Shown here one piece after another: positions 7,745 to 16,777 of a DNA stretch of 64,000 nt. The stretch's first letter is position 1. Every line of letters begins with the position of its first letter. A program made the translations under genes and the position numbers. The DNA comes from Nocardia ninae NBRC 108245 (GTDB taxonomy: Bacteria; Actinomycetota; Actinomycetes; Mycobacteriales; Mycobacteriaceae): assembly GCF_007990755.1 (NCBI RefSeq), contig NZ_BJXA01000041.1, forward strand, positions 1 to 64,000, written 5' to 3'. The notes beneath the pieces were generated by a model. The model saw only the letters and a program-made list of their open reading frames with translations, did no database searches and had not been told where the DNA came from.

Positions 7745-8611
7745 ATGGGAATCAGCACCGAACTCGGCCCCGCCCGCGAGGTAGACCTGCCCGGCGGCCG
7801 CATCCGCTACCACGACACCGGCCAGGGCTCCCCGGTGGTTTTCGTGCACGGCCTGCTCGTCAACTCCGATTTGTGGCGCAAAGTCGTCCCCGGCATCGCC
7901 GCCGCAGGCCACCGCTGCCTGACCCCCGACTGGCCGCTCGGCGCCCACCAGATCGCGATGCCCGATGCGGACCTCACCCCATCCGGCGTCGCCGATCTCA
8001 TCGCAGCCTTCCTCGAGCGTCTCGACCTGCAAGACGTCACCGTGGTCGCCAATGACACCGGCGGCGCGATCACCCAGGTGCTGATGACCCGTCACCCGGC
8101 CAGGATCGGCCGCGTGGTGCTCGCCGCGGTCGACAGCTATGAGGGTTTCCTCCCGAAACCGTTCGCACTGTTGTCCTGGCTGGCGCGGATCCCGGGTTCG
8201 ATGCGGCCGGTCATCGAGTTGGCGCGCATTCGTGCGCTGCACCAGACGCCACTGGTGTTCGGGATGGTCGCCAAGCGCCGGGTACCGCCGGAGATCGCCG
8301 ACTCCTATCTGGCGGGCCCGCAGCAGTCCGGCGCCGTCCGAAAAGATTTGCGCCTGTTCCTGAAAAACGCGCACCGGCGCTACACGCTGGAAGCCGCGTC
8401 CCGCTTCCCGTCGGTCGATATCCCGGTGCTGCTGGTGTGGGCGCGTGAGGACAAGATTTTCCCGATGTCGTACGCCGAACGCCTGGCCAGGGACCTGCCA
8501 CACGCGACATTGAAGGTCATCGACGACTCGTACACCTTCCTGCCGGAAGACCAGCCCGAGTTGCTCACCGAGTCGATCCTGGAGTTCACTCGGCTGCATG
8601 CGACGCCGTAG
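7745..8611 (+). CDS. alpha/beta-fold hydrolase with Asp at the nucleophile position
   Basis: The 288-residue product has an oxyanion HGLLVN (35-40) and a nucleophile elbow VVANDTGG in which Asp104 replaces the usual Ser, as in haloalkane dehalogenases. The acid region is VWAREDKIFP. The C-terminal motif reads SYTFLPEDQPE, where a catalytic His would be expected, so the canonical triad seems incomplete. It may not be a standard dehalogenase or esterase. The ATG follows a GGAGG. Its last 14 bp overlap the TetR gene, indicating a two-gene operon under the palindrome just upstream. Confidence 0.85.
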   Translation: MGISTELGPAREVDLPGGRIRYHDTGQGSPVVFVHGLLVNSDLWRKVVPGIAAAGHRCLTPDWPLGAHQIAMPDADLTPSGVADLIAAFLERLDLQDVTVVANDTGGAITQVLMTRHPARIGRVVLAAVDSYEGFLPKPFALLSWLARIPGSMRPVIELARIRALHQTPLVFGMVAKRRVPPEIADSYLAGPQQSGAVRKDLRLFLKNAHRRYTLEAASRFPSVDIPVLLVWAREDKIFPMSYAERLARDLPHATLKVIDDSYTFLPEDQPELLTESILEFTRLHATP

Positions 8612-9197
8612 CCAGGAGGACCGTTCCCGCACCACCAGGGCCGCGCTCGAACAGGCCGGACGGCGGCTGTTCACCGAGCGCGGCTTCGCGGCCACCTCGG
8701 CGGAGGAGCTCGTCACCGAGGCCGGGGTCACCCGCGGCGCGCTGCACCACCACTACGGCGACAAACGCGGCCTGTTCCTCGCGGTGCTGGAACAGATCGA
8801 GGTGGAGACCACCGAGGAGATCGAAAAAGCCATCGCCGCAGTCGATCCCGATGATGTGATGGCCGGGATGGCAGTGGGCCTCAGCGTTTTCCTGGAGATC
8901 TGCCAGCGCCCCGCCATGCTGCGTATCGCGCTCACCGACGCGCTTGCCGTGATGGGCTGGCAGGCCTGGCGTGAATTCGAGAATCAGCACGGCCTCGGCA
9001 TGATCACCGCGCAGTTGGAACGTGCCCGCGCCGCGGGTCTGATCGCCGACGCTCCCATTCAGGTTCTTGCCCAGTTATTGCTCAGCGCGCTCACCGAGTC
9101 GGCCTTGATCGTCGCGCACGCCGACGACCCGGACCGTGCCCGCGCCGAAGCCCAGCAGTCGGTGCTGCTGCTCATCTCCGGCATCGTGCGGACCTGA
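8598..9197 (+). CDS. TetR family transcriptional regulator
   Basis: A 199-residue TetR repressor with an N-terminal helix-turn-helix (TSAEELVTEAGVTRGALHHHYGDKRGLF, quoted in part: GVTRGALHHHYGDK) followed by a helical ligand domain. The ATG lies inside the hydrolase 3' end in another frame, so translation is coupled. It probably binds the ACATACAT/ATGTATGT palindrome before the hydrolase and senses that enzyme's substrate or a related compound (inferred). Confidence 0.93.
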   Translation: MRRRSQEDRSRTTRAALEQAGRRLFTERGFAATSAEELVTEAGVTRGALHHHYGDKRGLFLAVLEQIEVETTEEIEKAIAAVDPDDVMAGMAVGLSVFLEICQRPAMLRIALTDALAVMGWQAWREFENQHGLGMITAQLERARAAGLIADAPIQVLAQLLLSALTESALIVAHADDPDRARAEAQQSVLLLISGIVRT

Positions 9198-9212
9198 ATC
9201 CGCACCACGTTC

Positions 9213-9593
9213 TTACTCCACGAATTGCAGCTCTACCTGCGGTAATTCGACCATGACCCGGGCGCAGACGGCCCGGTGCCAGGTGGCCGGATAGCGGGTG
9301 TCCGGCTCGTGCCTGCAGTAGTCGTCGTTGGTGCGATAGGTGTGCAGGCGCGGGGAGATCTCGCCGGCGCCGATGGCGTCGACCATCGCCTCGACGACCT
9401 GTTCGGTCTCGTCGGCGATCTCGGCCAGCTCGCGGGCCGCCGTGTCCGGGATCTGGAAGGCGCCCCGTTCCCACCGTTCCACGGTGCGTTCGGCGACGGC
9501 GAAGAGCCGGGCGCACCAGGGCACCGGCAGGCCGAGTAGTTCGCGAGTGGCCCGGAACCCGGCGGCGGTTCCGGTACCAAGTAGGTCGTCCAA
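9213..9593 (-). CDS. helix-turn-helix protein, DUF1870/YdiL-like
   Basis: A 126-residue protein whose N-terminal 55 residues read as an XRE-like HTH (ELLGLPVPWCARLFAVAERT then VERWERGAFQIPD), similar to the YdiL/DUF1870 family. The remainder is acidic and unassigned. The start is TTG with GGGAGGGG about 8 nt upstream. It is convergent with the TetR gene and divergent from recO. The target is unknown. Confidence 0.7.
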   Translation of the reverse strand: MDDLLGTGTAAGFRATRELLGLPVPWCARLFAVAERTVERWERGAFQIPDTAARELAEIADETEQVVEAMVDAIGAGEISPRLHTYRTNDDYCRHEPDTRYPATWHRAVCARVMVELPQVELQFVE

Positions 9594-9734
9594 ATCCGAA
9601 AACCCCTCCCGAGCAGTGCGGTAGAGAAAAAGAATAGGTCAGTGCGCCGACCCGCATGGGGGATTCGTCGGGGAAGTGGCAGAGGTGATGCCGCGCCTGC
9701 CGAAGGCTGTCGGGTCCTCGTGCGAGGATGAGTC

Positions 9735-10487
9735 GTGCGTTTGTATCGAGATGTGGCGGTGGTGGTACGCCAGCACAAGCTGGGCGAGGCGGACCGCATT
9801 GTCACGTTGCTGACGCGCCAGCACGGATTGGTGCGCGCGGTGGCCAAGGGGGTGCGCCGCACCAAATCGAGATTCGGGGCCAGGCTGGAGCCGTTCGCCT
9901 ACATCGACGTGCAGCTGCATCCGGGACGCACACTGGACGTGGTCACCCAGGTGCACACCGTGGAGGCGTTCGCCGCCGACATCATCGACGACTACGGTCG
10001 CTACACCACAGCCTGCGCGGTGCTGGAAACCGCCGAACGGCTGGCAGGCGAGGAGCGCGCCCCGGCGCCGCGACTGCACGCGCTCACCGCGAGCGCGTTG
10101 CGCGCCATCGCCGCCAAGCAACGGCCCCATGAGTTGATCCTGGACGCATTCCTGTTGCGCGCCATGGGTTTCGCGGGCTGGGCGCCCGCACTGGACGAAT
10201 GCGCCAAGTGCGCGACGCCGGGCCCGCATCGGGCGTTCCACGTCGCGGCCGGGGGAGCGGTGTGCGTGCACTGCCGCCCGCCGGGTGCGGCGACACCGGC
10301 CGCAGGGGTGCTCGATCTGCTCGTCGCGCTGCTGCGCGGGGAATGGGCCTACATCGAGACGGTGCCCGACGGGGTGCGCAGGCAGGCCAGCGGCCTGGTC
10401 GCCGCGCATCTGCAATGGCACCTGGAACGGCAGTTGCGGACGTTGCCGCTGATCGAGCGGTCGAGCCCGGTGCGCTCGCCCGCCTGA
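9735..10487 (+). CDS. recO: DNA repair protein RecO
   Basis: RecO loads RecA at gaps with RecF/RecR. The 250-residue product has the N-terminal OB-fold start ([20 protein letters not shown]), a central helical domain and a zinc site CAKC...CVHC. The GTG start gives the family's usual N-terminus. It is followed 59 bp later by uppS, as in mycobacteria. Confidence 0.95.
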   Translation: MRLYRDVAVVVRQHKLGEADRIVTLLTRQHGLVRAVAKGVRRTKSRFGARLEPFAYIDVQLHPGRTLDVVTQVHTVEAFAADIIDDYGRYTTACAVLETAERLAGEERAPAPRLHALTASALRAIAAKQRPHELILDAFLLRAMGFAGWAPALDECAKCATPGPHRAFHVAAGGAVCVHCRPPGAATPAAGVLDLLVALLRGEWAYIETVPDGVRRQASGLVAAHLQWHLERQLRTLPLIERSSPVRSPA

Positions 10488-10546
10488 TCCCCGGGTGGGC
10501 GGAGACCTTCACAAGGCCTCCACAACCATCAGGCAGGATAGGGGCC

Positions 10547-11356
10547 GTGATCCTCCGCCGAGACTCCTCCACCGCGACCAAGTCGGGCGCACCCCGCACT
10601 GTTCGTCCGCCCTCGCAGCACCCCTCGGGCGCGCGTCCGCCGGAAATTCCGGCCGTGCTGGTGCCCAACCACGTCGCGCTGGTGATGGACGGCAACGGCC
10701 GGTGGGCACAGGAACGCGGACTGCCGCGCACCGCGGGCCACGAACGCGGCGAGGCCGTGCTGATGGACACCGTCGAGGGGTGTATCGAGATCGGCGTGAA
10801 GTGGCTCTCGGCCTACGCCTTCTCCACTGAGAACTGGCGGCGCAGCCCCGAGGAGGTGCGCTTCCTCATGGGCTTCAACCGTGACGTGATCCGGCGCCGC
10901 CGCGACGAGATGAACGAGATGGGCGTACGGGTGCGCTGGGCCGGGCGGCGACCTCGGTTGTGGCGCAGCGTGATCAACGAACTCGAGGTCGCCGAGGAGC
11001 TGACCAAGGACAACACGGTGATGACCCTCACCATGTGCGTCAACTACGGTGGGCGCGCCGAAATCGCCGACGCGGCAAGGGAAATCGCGCGACGGGTGGC
11101 GGCGGGGGAGATCGATCCGGAGAAGGTCACCGAGGCGACGCTGGCGAAGTACATGGACGAGCCGGACATGCCGGACGTGGACCTCTTCCTGCGCCCCTCC
11201 GGTGAGTTCCGCAGCTCGAACTTCCTCATCTGGCAGTCCGCCTACGCCGAATACGTCTACCAGGACACCCTGTTCCCCGATTTCGACCGGCGCAACCTGT
11301 GGGCCGCGTGCCTCGAGTACGCTTCGCGGGACCGCCGCTTCGGCGGCACGAAATGA
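10547..11356 (+). CDS. uppS: isoprenyl transferase (decaprenyl/undecaprenyl diphosphate synthase)
   Basis: A cis-prenyltransferase making the polyprenyl diphosphate lipid carrier for peptidoglycan, arabinogalactan and other wall polymers. The 269-residue product has the catalytic MDGNGRWA (about 47-54), the FSTENW region and the C-terminal [21 protein letters not shown] was chosen because the frame upstream lies inside recO. It is orthologous by position to Rv2361c. The stop overlaps the next ATG (ATGA). Confidence 0.95.
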   Translation: MILRRDSSTATKSGAPRTVRPPSQHPSGARPPEIPAVLVPNHVALVMDGNGRWAQERGLPRTAGHERGEAVLMDTVEGCIEIGVKWLSAYAFSTENWRRSPEEVRFLMGFNRDVIRRRRDEMNEMGVRVRWAGRRPRLWRSVINELEVAEELTKDNTVMTLTMCVNYGGRAEIADAAREIARRVAAGEIDPEKVTEATLAKYMDEPDMPDVDLFLRPSGEFRSSNFLIWQSAYAEYVYQDTLFPDFDRRNLWAACLEYASRDRRFGGTK

Positions 11357-11781
11357 ACGGCGGCGCGGACATGGAATCATCGGTGACCCCGGAACACGAA
11401 CTGCAAGCCCGCGCAGGCGCCTGTCTGTCGCTCTACGACATCGACGTGCGCGTCGACCCCGAAGGCTCGATCGGTTTCGAGTACGAGGGCGCGCTGTGCT
11501 CGCTGCGCGCGGTGAGTCTCGCGCCCGGCCTGGACGTGCTCACGCTCACCTGCGTGCTCGCCTGGGACCGCCCGATCAAACCCCAGCTGCACAAGCGGGT
11601 AGCCGAGCGGAACAACGCGCTGCAATTCGGCTCGCTCACCGTCATCGCGCACGACAAACTCGCCGACATCATCCTGCGCTACACCTTCCCCGCCGCCGGA
11701 CTCGACGACCAAGCGCTGGCCACCATGCTGGTCCTCGTGCTGTCCGGCGCCGGGCGGGCTCGCCAGGGTCTGCTGCCCTGA
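11353..11781 (+). CDS. Rv2360c-like conserved hypothetical protein
   Basis: A 142-residue protein starting at the ATG that overlaps the uppS stop by 4 nt, so coupled translation is likely. It has an alternating beta/helix pattern ([19 protein letters not shown], then a helical C-terminus) that suggests the YbjN/type III chaperone-like fold, but this is a weak impression. M. tuberculosis has a protein of about this length at the same place. Function unknown. Confidence 0.8.
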   Translation: MNGGADMESSVTPEHELQARAGACLSLYDIDVRVDPEGSIGFEYEGALCSLRAVSLAPGLDVLTLTCVLAWDRPIKPQLHKRVAERNNALQFGSLTVIAHDKLADIILRYTFPAAGLDDQALATMLVLVLSGAGRARQGLLP

Positions 11782-11863
11782 TCCCCGCCCCATGACAACT
11801 GTCATGGGATTCTCGTGACATGCGTGCGGGGTTTTCGGAGCGCTGGTGCGCGAACGTTAGGGC

Positions 11864-12829
11864 ATGACATCAGCACTGACGACCGCGGCCGTCTTCGCCG
11901 CGGCCGGCGGTTCGCGGCCTAGGCACGCGGCGACGCCGGCGATCGAACTGCACGATCTGCGTAAGAGTTTCTCGGTACCGAATGGTGGCGCGGTCCGGGC
12001 TGTCGACGGGCTCGATCTCGTCATCGAGCCGGGCGAGATCGTCGCGTTCCTCGGGCCCAACGGGGCCGGTAAGACCACGACCCTCGACATGATCCTCGGG
12101 TTGGCGATGCCGGACTCCGGCACGGTCGAGGTGTTCGGTGGCTCGCCCGCGGCAGCGCTTGCGGTAGGCCGGATCTCGGCAGTGCTGCAATCCGGCGGGC
12201 TGCTACCGGATCTCACCGTCGGGGAGACCGTGCGGATGGTCGCCGCGTTGTACGCGTGCGCGCGTCCGGTGGACGAGGTGCTGGCCAGGGCGGGCATCGC
12301 CGAGATCGCGGGCCGCATGGTCGGCAAATGCTCCGGCGGGCAGCGCCAACGGCTGAGGTTCGCACTAGCGCTGCTGCCGAATCCCGACCTCATCGTGCTC
12401 GACGAGCCGACCACCGGCATGGACGTGGAAGGGCGCCGGGACTTCTGGAACGCGATGCGGGAGGACTCTCGGCGCGGCCGCACCGTCGTGTTCGCGACCC
12501 ACTACCTGGACGAGGCCGACGCCTACGCAGACCGGATCGTGCTGGTCCGGGCCGGGCGGGTGGTCGCGGACGGTAGCGCCGCCGAGATCAAGAACCTGGC
12601 TGCGGGCCGTTCGGTCACTGCCACCCTGCCCGGCGCCGTGCCCACCGCGCTGCTCGCCATGCCCGGCGTCGACGACGTCGAGGTGCGCGGCGAGCGAATC
12701 GTCGTGCACACCAAGGACTCCGATGCGATAGCCCGCTACCTGCTCACCGAAACCATGGCGACCGACCTCGAAATCACCTCGCACAACCTCGAATCCGCGT
12801 TCCTGGCGCTCACCACCGGAGACAACTGA
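11864..12829 (+). CDS. ABC transporter ATP-binding protein (DrrA-like)
   Basis: A 321-residue ATPase with Walker A GPNGAGKTT (about 64-72), signature CSGGQRQR, Walker B LIVLDEPTTGMD and the H-loop ATHYLDEAD. A C-terminal extension after residue 235 is typical of DrrA/multidrug or lipid exporters. The permease follows after 1 bp, then a sensor kinase and regulator, so this is an exporter with its own two-component control. The substrate is unknown. Confidence 0.94.
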   Translation: MTSALTTAAVFAAAGGSRPRHAATPAIELHDLRKSFSVPNGGAVRAVDGLDLVIEPGEIVAFLGPNGAGKTTTLDMILGLAMPDSGTVEVFGGSPAAALAVGRISAVLQSGGLLPDLTVGETVRMVAALYACARPVDEVLARAGIAEIAGRMVGKCSGGQRQRLRFALALLPNPDLIVLDEPTTGMDVEGRRDFWNAMREDSRRGRTVVFATHYLDEADAYADRIVLVRAGRVVADGSAAEIKNLAAGRSVTATLPGAVPTALLAMPGVDDVEVRGERIVVHTKDSDAIARYLLTETMATDLEITSHNLESAFLALTTGDN

Positions 12830-12830
12830 G

Positions 12831-13616
12831 ATGACAACCCTTACCCCACCGGCCGTATCGCGGCACCGGCGCACCCCGCTCGGCGGCTTCAGCGTCGGCT
12901 TCCTGCGCGTCGAACTGCGCCGCGTGCTGCGCAACCGCCGGACACTGATCTTCACGCTGCTCCTACCGCCGCTGTTCTTCGTCATCTTCGGCCTGCAATC
13001 CGATTTCCGGACACAGTCTTTCGGCTCCGGCAACGTGACCGGCTACGTCATGGTGTCGATGGCCGTCTACGGCGCGCTGCTGGCCACCACCAGCGGTGGC
13101 GCGATGGTGGCGATCGAGCGTGCGCAGGGCTGGAGTCGCCAACTGCGGCTCACCCCACTGCGTCCGGTCGCCTACATCGCCACCAAGGTCGCCGTCGCGA
13201 TGGTGCTGGGGCTGGCGTCGGTCACCGCAGTGTTCGTCGTCGGTGCCGCGCTCGGCGCCCAGCTGACACCGGTCGCGTGGGTGAGTTGCTTTCTGCTCGC
13301 CTGGCTCACCTCGCTGGTCTTCGCGGCCTTCGGGCTGTTCGTCGGCTATCTGCTGCCGTCGGAGAATGTCATGCAACTGCTCGGCCCGCTGCTCGCGGCG
13401 CTGTCCTTCGCGGGTGGGTTGTTCGTTCCGCTGCACGGGTGGTTCGGCACGGTGTCGAAGGTGTTCCCGACCAACGGCGTCGCCACGCTGGCGCGGGTGC
13501 CGTTCGGCGACACCAGTGCGGGGTCGATCGTATTGGCGGTGCTGAATGTCGTCGGCTGGGCCGCGGTGTTCGTCGGGGGATCGGCGATGCTGTTCCGCCG
13601 TGACACCGCACGCTGA
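12831..13616 (+). CDS. ABC-2 type permease
   Basis: A 261-residue membrane protein with about six hydrophobic segments (LIFTLLLPPLFFVIFGL first; a last one near GWAAVFVGGSAMLF) in the ABC-2/DrrB arrangement. The start follows the ATPase stop almost directly (TGAGATG), so the pair is translationally coupled. It forms the membrane channel for the ATPase upstream. Confidence 0.92.
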   Translation: MTTLTPPAVSRHRRTPLGGFSVGFLRVELRRVLRNRRTLIFTLLLPPLFFVIFGLQSDFRTQSFGSGNVTGYVMVSMAVYGALLATTSGGAMVAIERAQGWSRQLRLTPLRPVAYIATKVAVAMVLGLASVTAVFVVGAALGAQLTPVAWVSCFLLAWLTSLVFAAFGLFVGYLLPSENVMQLLGPLLAALSFAGGLFVPLHGWFGTVSKVFPTNGVATLARVPFGDTSAGSIVLAVLNVVGWAAVFVGGSAMLFRRDTAR

Positions 13617-13632
13617 ACTATCGGGCGTGGCA

Positions 13633-13662
13633 CGGCCGTCCCGCTCGCGGGGTGGACGGCCG
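13633..13662 (+). terminator. hairpin after the ABC genes
   Basis: CGGCCGTCC and GGACGGCCG form a perfect 9-bp stem with a 12-nt loop just after the permease stop. There is no U-run, so it is a weak or non-canonical terminator, or an RNA-stability hairpin, before the kinase gene. Confidence 0.4.
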
Positions 13663-13823
13663 CGACGCGCCATCCCGGGATCGGTGCGGAGCACAGTTCT
13701 CGCGTCGGTCCCGGGACGGACTGTGCCGAGGCTGACCGAGCCGGGTTCGGTACCGTCTGTCCTCGTGATCGACCGAGGCCCGCGAGCTAGCCGGCGCGTC
13801 CTGTCGCGTGCCAGGAGTGCGGG

Positions 13824-15002
13824 ATGGGCGTGAAGTCCGGGCTCGCCAAGCTGCGCGCGGGCGGTGTGTCCAGCCTGATCGACCGCGCGCTCGAGGATCA
13901 GTCGTTCGCGGTGCGTCCCGGCCGACGCGGTTGGTTCGGCGTGCTGCTCGCGGTCGTGTGGCTGGGGTGGTTGATCGCCCCGATCGTGCAGCGGTGGTCG
14001 CGCGGGGAGGCGGCCACCGCCGGCCTCGCGGCGGTATGTCTGCTCGCGTTCGCGGCGCTCATCGTCGGTTCTATCCGAGGTTTCCCACGATCGGGTCCCG
14101 GCGATCTCCTCGAGGAGCAGCCGACCGACCGGCGGATCTGGCTGGTGCTCGCGGCGCTGGTGGCACTGCACGTGGCGTTGGTGCTGCTGCTCGGTGCCGT
14201 CGCCTTGCCCACCGTGATCTACGTCGCGGTGATCGGAATATTTCACCTGACCCAGCGCGAATCCGGCTACGTCGTCCTCCTCGTGATGACCGCGCTGCTG
14301 CTGCTTCCGGTGCTCGCGCCCGGCCGGAGGCTGGCCGATGGGACGTTCTACCTGGCCTTCATCCCCGCGGGCATCTGGGTGGCCAGGCAGCTCGGGCTGC
14401 GCGGCGAGCGACTCGCGGAGCTGGCCCGGCGCCAGCGCGCCGAACTCGAGCTGGTGGCCGAACGCAACCGCGTGGCCCGCGACGTGCACGACATCCTCGG
14501 CCACTCGCTGACCGTGATCACGGTGAAAACCGAACTCGCGCAACGACTCATCGATCTCGACCTGAGTCGGGCGAAGACCGAGCTCGCCGATATCGAGCGA
14601 CTCGCCAGGGAGGCGCTGGCGGGGGTGCGCGATACCGTCGGCGGGTTGCGTGAGGTCACGCTGCGCGGCGAACTCGCCAATGCGAGAACGGCATTGGCTG
14701 CTGCGGACATCGCCGCCGAGCTGCCGGACGCAGCGGACGTACCGCACAGTGAATTGTTCGGCTGGGTGCTGCGCGAGGCGATCACCAATGTGATCCGGCA
14801 CAGCGCGGCCCGGCACTGCACGGTGACGGTCACGGCGGCGAGCATCGAGGTGGTCGACGACGGTCGTGGCCTGGGGGTGAGCGCGGCGTCCGGCGCTGGG
14901 CTGACCGGTCTTCGCGCGCGCGTCATGGCCGTCGGCGGAACGTTGACGTTGTCCGCGCCTGCGGAAGGGGGCGTGCGTGTTCGTGCCACGGTCCCCGAGT
15001 AA
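13824..15002 (+). CDS. sensor histidine kinase, HisKA_3 (DesK/LiaS-like)
   Basis: The 392-residue product has about five to six membrane segments in residues 30-185, then the dimerisation/phospho-acceptor motif RDVHDILGHSL (His at about 222) and an HATPase_c domain with LREAITNVIRH and VVDDGRGLGV. There is no large extracellular domain, suggesting membrane-intrinsic sensing. AGGAG precedes the ATG. It pairs with the response regulator 57 bp downstream and probably controls the ABC exporter upstream (inferred from context). Confidence 0.93.
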   Translation: MGVKSGLAKLRAGGVSSLIDRALEDQSFAVRPGRRGWFGVLLAVVWLGWLIAPIVQRWSRGEAATAGLAAVCLLAFAALIVGSIRGFPRSGPGDLLEEQPTDRRIWLVLAALVALHVALVLLLGAVALPTVIYVAVIGIFHLTQRESGYVVLLVMTALLLLPVLAPGRRLADGTFYLAFIPAGIWVARQLGLRGERLAELARRQRAELELVAERNRVARDVHDILGHSLTVITVKTELAQRLIDLDLSRAKTELADIERLAREALAGVRDTVGGLREVTLRGELANARTALAAADIAAELPDAADVPHSELFGWVLREAITNVIRHSAARHCTVTVTAASIEVVDDGRGLGVSAASGAGLTGLRARVMAVGGTLTLSAPAEGGVRVRATVPE

Positions 15003-15059
15003 GGCCGTCGAGTCACCGTCCCCGAGCGCGGGGCGATATCGAAACAGGAAGTGGGCCAG

Positions 15060-15665
15060 ATGATCCGGCTGTTGCTCGCCGACGATCAAGCGCTGGTGCG
15101 TGGTGCGCTCGCGGCGTTGCTCGGGCTGGAATCCGACCTGGAGGTGGTCGGGGAGGTCGGTCGCGGCGACGAGGTGCCCGACGCGGTCGCGCGCACGAAT
15201 CCCGATGTGGTGCTACTGGACGTGGAAATGCCCGGCCTGGACGGCATTTCGGTCGCCGCGCGGCTGCACGCCACTCATCCCGGTGTGCGTGTCCTGATGG
15301 TGACCACCTTCGGCAGGCCCGGCTATTTGCGTCGGGCCATCGACGCGGGAGCGAGCGGCTTCGTCGTCAAGGACACCCCAGCGAGGGAGCTCGCCGATGC
15401 CGTTCGCCGCGTCCACCTGGGCTTGCGGGTCGTAGATCCCGCCCTGGCCGCCGAAACCCTCACCGCGGGTACCTCTCCGCTCACCGCACGCGAACGCGAG
15501 GTCCTGTCCGCCGCCTCCGACGGGGCGACCGCAGGCGCCATCGCCAAACAGCTGCACCTCTCCGAAGGCACTGTCCGCAACCACCTGTCGGCCGCTATCG
15601 GCAAAACCGGCACCACTACCCGCGCCGAAGCCGTTCGTGCCGCCGAACGGCTCGGATGGCTGTGA
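15060..15665 (+). CDS. LuxR/NarL family response regulator
   Basis: A 201-residue regulator with receiver motifs LLADDQ, VVLLDVEMPG (phospho-Asp) and VVKDT, and a C-terminal LuxR HTH (LTAREREVLS, LSEGTVRNHLSAAIGKTG). I chose the ATG at 15060 over an in-frame GTG at 15051 because AGGAAG directly abuts the GTG but sits about 9 nt before the ATG. It is the partner of the preceding kinase. Confidence 0.93.
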   Translation: MIRLLLADDQALVRGALAALLGLESDLEVVGEVGRGDEVPDAVARTNPDVVLLDVEMPGLDGISVAARLHATHPGVRVLMVTTFGRPGYLRRAIDAGASGFVVKDTPARELADAVRRVHLGLRVVDPALAAETLTAGTSPLTAREREVLSAASDGATAGAIAKQLHLSEGTVRNHLSAAIGKTGTTTRAEAVRAAERLGWL

Positions 15666-15710
15666 CTCTGCGCCGCAAGGGTTTTTCGACTGCGGCTGTG
15701 CGCTGGTTGA

Positions 15711-16136
15711 TTACGGCAGCACGACGCAGGCGGGGCCGGCGTTGATGCCGGTGCCGACGGTCACCGAGGTGAGGAAGTAGGTCTCACCCGCGATGTATTC
15801 GGCCGCCCAGATCTTGTGCTCACCCTTCTTGGCCGGGGTCCAAGTGGTGCTGGCCTTGCCGGAGGCGTCCGCGACCGGACCGACCGGCTTGAACGTGGTG
15901 TCGGTCCGGTTTCCGTCGACCTCGTCGAGGAAGACCACCGCGACGCCCGGTCGTGCGGTCGCCGTGACCGTGTAGGAGCAGCCGGTGCCGTAGGAACCGG
16001 AGCTACCGAAGCTCAGGCCGGGTGCGATATCGATGCGGGTGACCGCGGCGCCCGCGGTGGGGGCGGCGAGGGCGATCGCGGCGGTCAACGCGCCGAGCGT
16101 GGTCACGGTGGCGGCGGTCTTCTTCGAAACGGTCAC
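15711..16136 (-). CDS. small secreted protein with Ig-like fold
   Basis: A 141-residue protein. The first ~31 residues are a Sec signal peptide (KK, then TTLGALTAAIALAAPTAGAA, likely cut after AGA). The mature part is rich in beta-strands and Thr/Val/Gly, has two cysteines that could pair (YGTGCSYTV and GPACVVLP) and looks like a single Ig-like domain. GTG start with AAGGGA upstream. Function unknown. Confidence 0.8.
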   Translation of the reverse strand: MTVSKKTAATVTTLGALTAAIALAAPTAGAAVTRIDIAPGLSFGSSGSYGTGCSYTVTATARPGVAVVFLDEVDGNRTDTTFKPVGPVADASGKASTTWTPAKKGEHKIWAAEYIAGETYFLTSVTVGTGINAGPACVVLP

Positions 16137-16418
16137 TGCGGTTTTCCCTTTCGACGAACAGATTCATCCCATGAGGTTCCGACACTTACACAGGTGTAGT
16201 CCGCGATCAATGGCCTGGAACGGATCGGACTGCCGGTAGTTTCTGGGGGACGGGCCCGTCGGCGAACGAGTCGTTGCCGTTCAGGCCCCTTGTCCACAGT
16301 GCTTGCCGGAACCGACCTGATAGTCGGCTGAGAACCCGGCAAACGCGACACTTTTGACCCCGTCTGCCGCGTTGAGACTGGTGAGAGGGCCAACGCGGCC
16401 ACCACGAAGGAGTTGGAC
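16137..16418. other. divergent intergenic region, no gene seen
   Basis: The 282-bp spacer between the secreted protein and the YggT-like gene. It must carry both promoters. No conserved site, RNA or coding frame stands out. Confidence 0.5.
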
Positions 16419-16694
16419 ATGAGCCTCATCGGGACCCTGCTCGGGTACGCCTTGACGGTGTTCATCGTGTTGCTGCTGGCTCGGATGGTGTTCGACTGGA
16501 TGACGGCACTCGGCAACAATCCGAGCTGGGCCAACCGTCCCCGCGAGCTGGCGCACGCCGCGACCGAGCCGGTGATCGCACCTGTTCGGCGGGTGTTGAA
16601 GCCGATCCGCGCCGGCGGGATGGCGATCGATCTGGCATTCACCGTGGTATTCATCGTCGCGCTGATCCTGCGCGGGATCGCGTTCAGCCTCTGA
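16419..16694 (+). CDS. YggT family membrane protein
   Basis: A 91-residue protein with two membrane helices (LGYALTVFIVLLLARMVFDW and LAFTVVFIVALILRGIAF) flanking the conserved YggT loop with PVIAPVRRVLKPI. The ATG at 16419 has GAAGGAG 6 nt upstream; a TTG 6 nt earlier is less likely. YggT proteins are linked to osmotic tolerance and, in actinobacteria, to the division-site region, although this copy is solitary. Confidence 0.88.
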   Translation: MSLIGTLLGYALTVFIVLLLARMVFDWMTALGNNPSWANRPRELAHAATEPVIAPVRRVLKPIRAGGMAIDLAFTVVFIVALILRGIAFSL

Positions 16695-16777
16695 TCGGAC
16701 GGCGAGCCCGCACTGGCGCCGCCGATGGCGGGCCGACCTCCCCGCGCGCACAGGCAGGGTGGATGCCGCGTACTTTG

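Noticed and set aside
15051-15059. GTG start for the response regulator
   Set aside because: The AGGAAG abuts this GTG, while it is well placed for the ATG at 15060.
12963-15089. 708-codon minus-strand open frame
   Set aside because: It lies opposite the ABC permease and histidine kinase genes; Arg/Gln/His-rich composition is typical of an antisense shadow in high-GC DNA.
16133-16654. 173-codon minus-strand frame near YggT
   Set aside because: Antisense to the YggT gene and intergenic DNA with no coding features.
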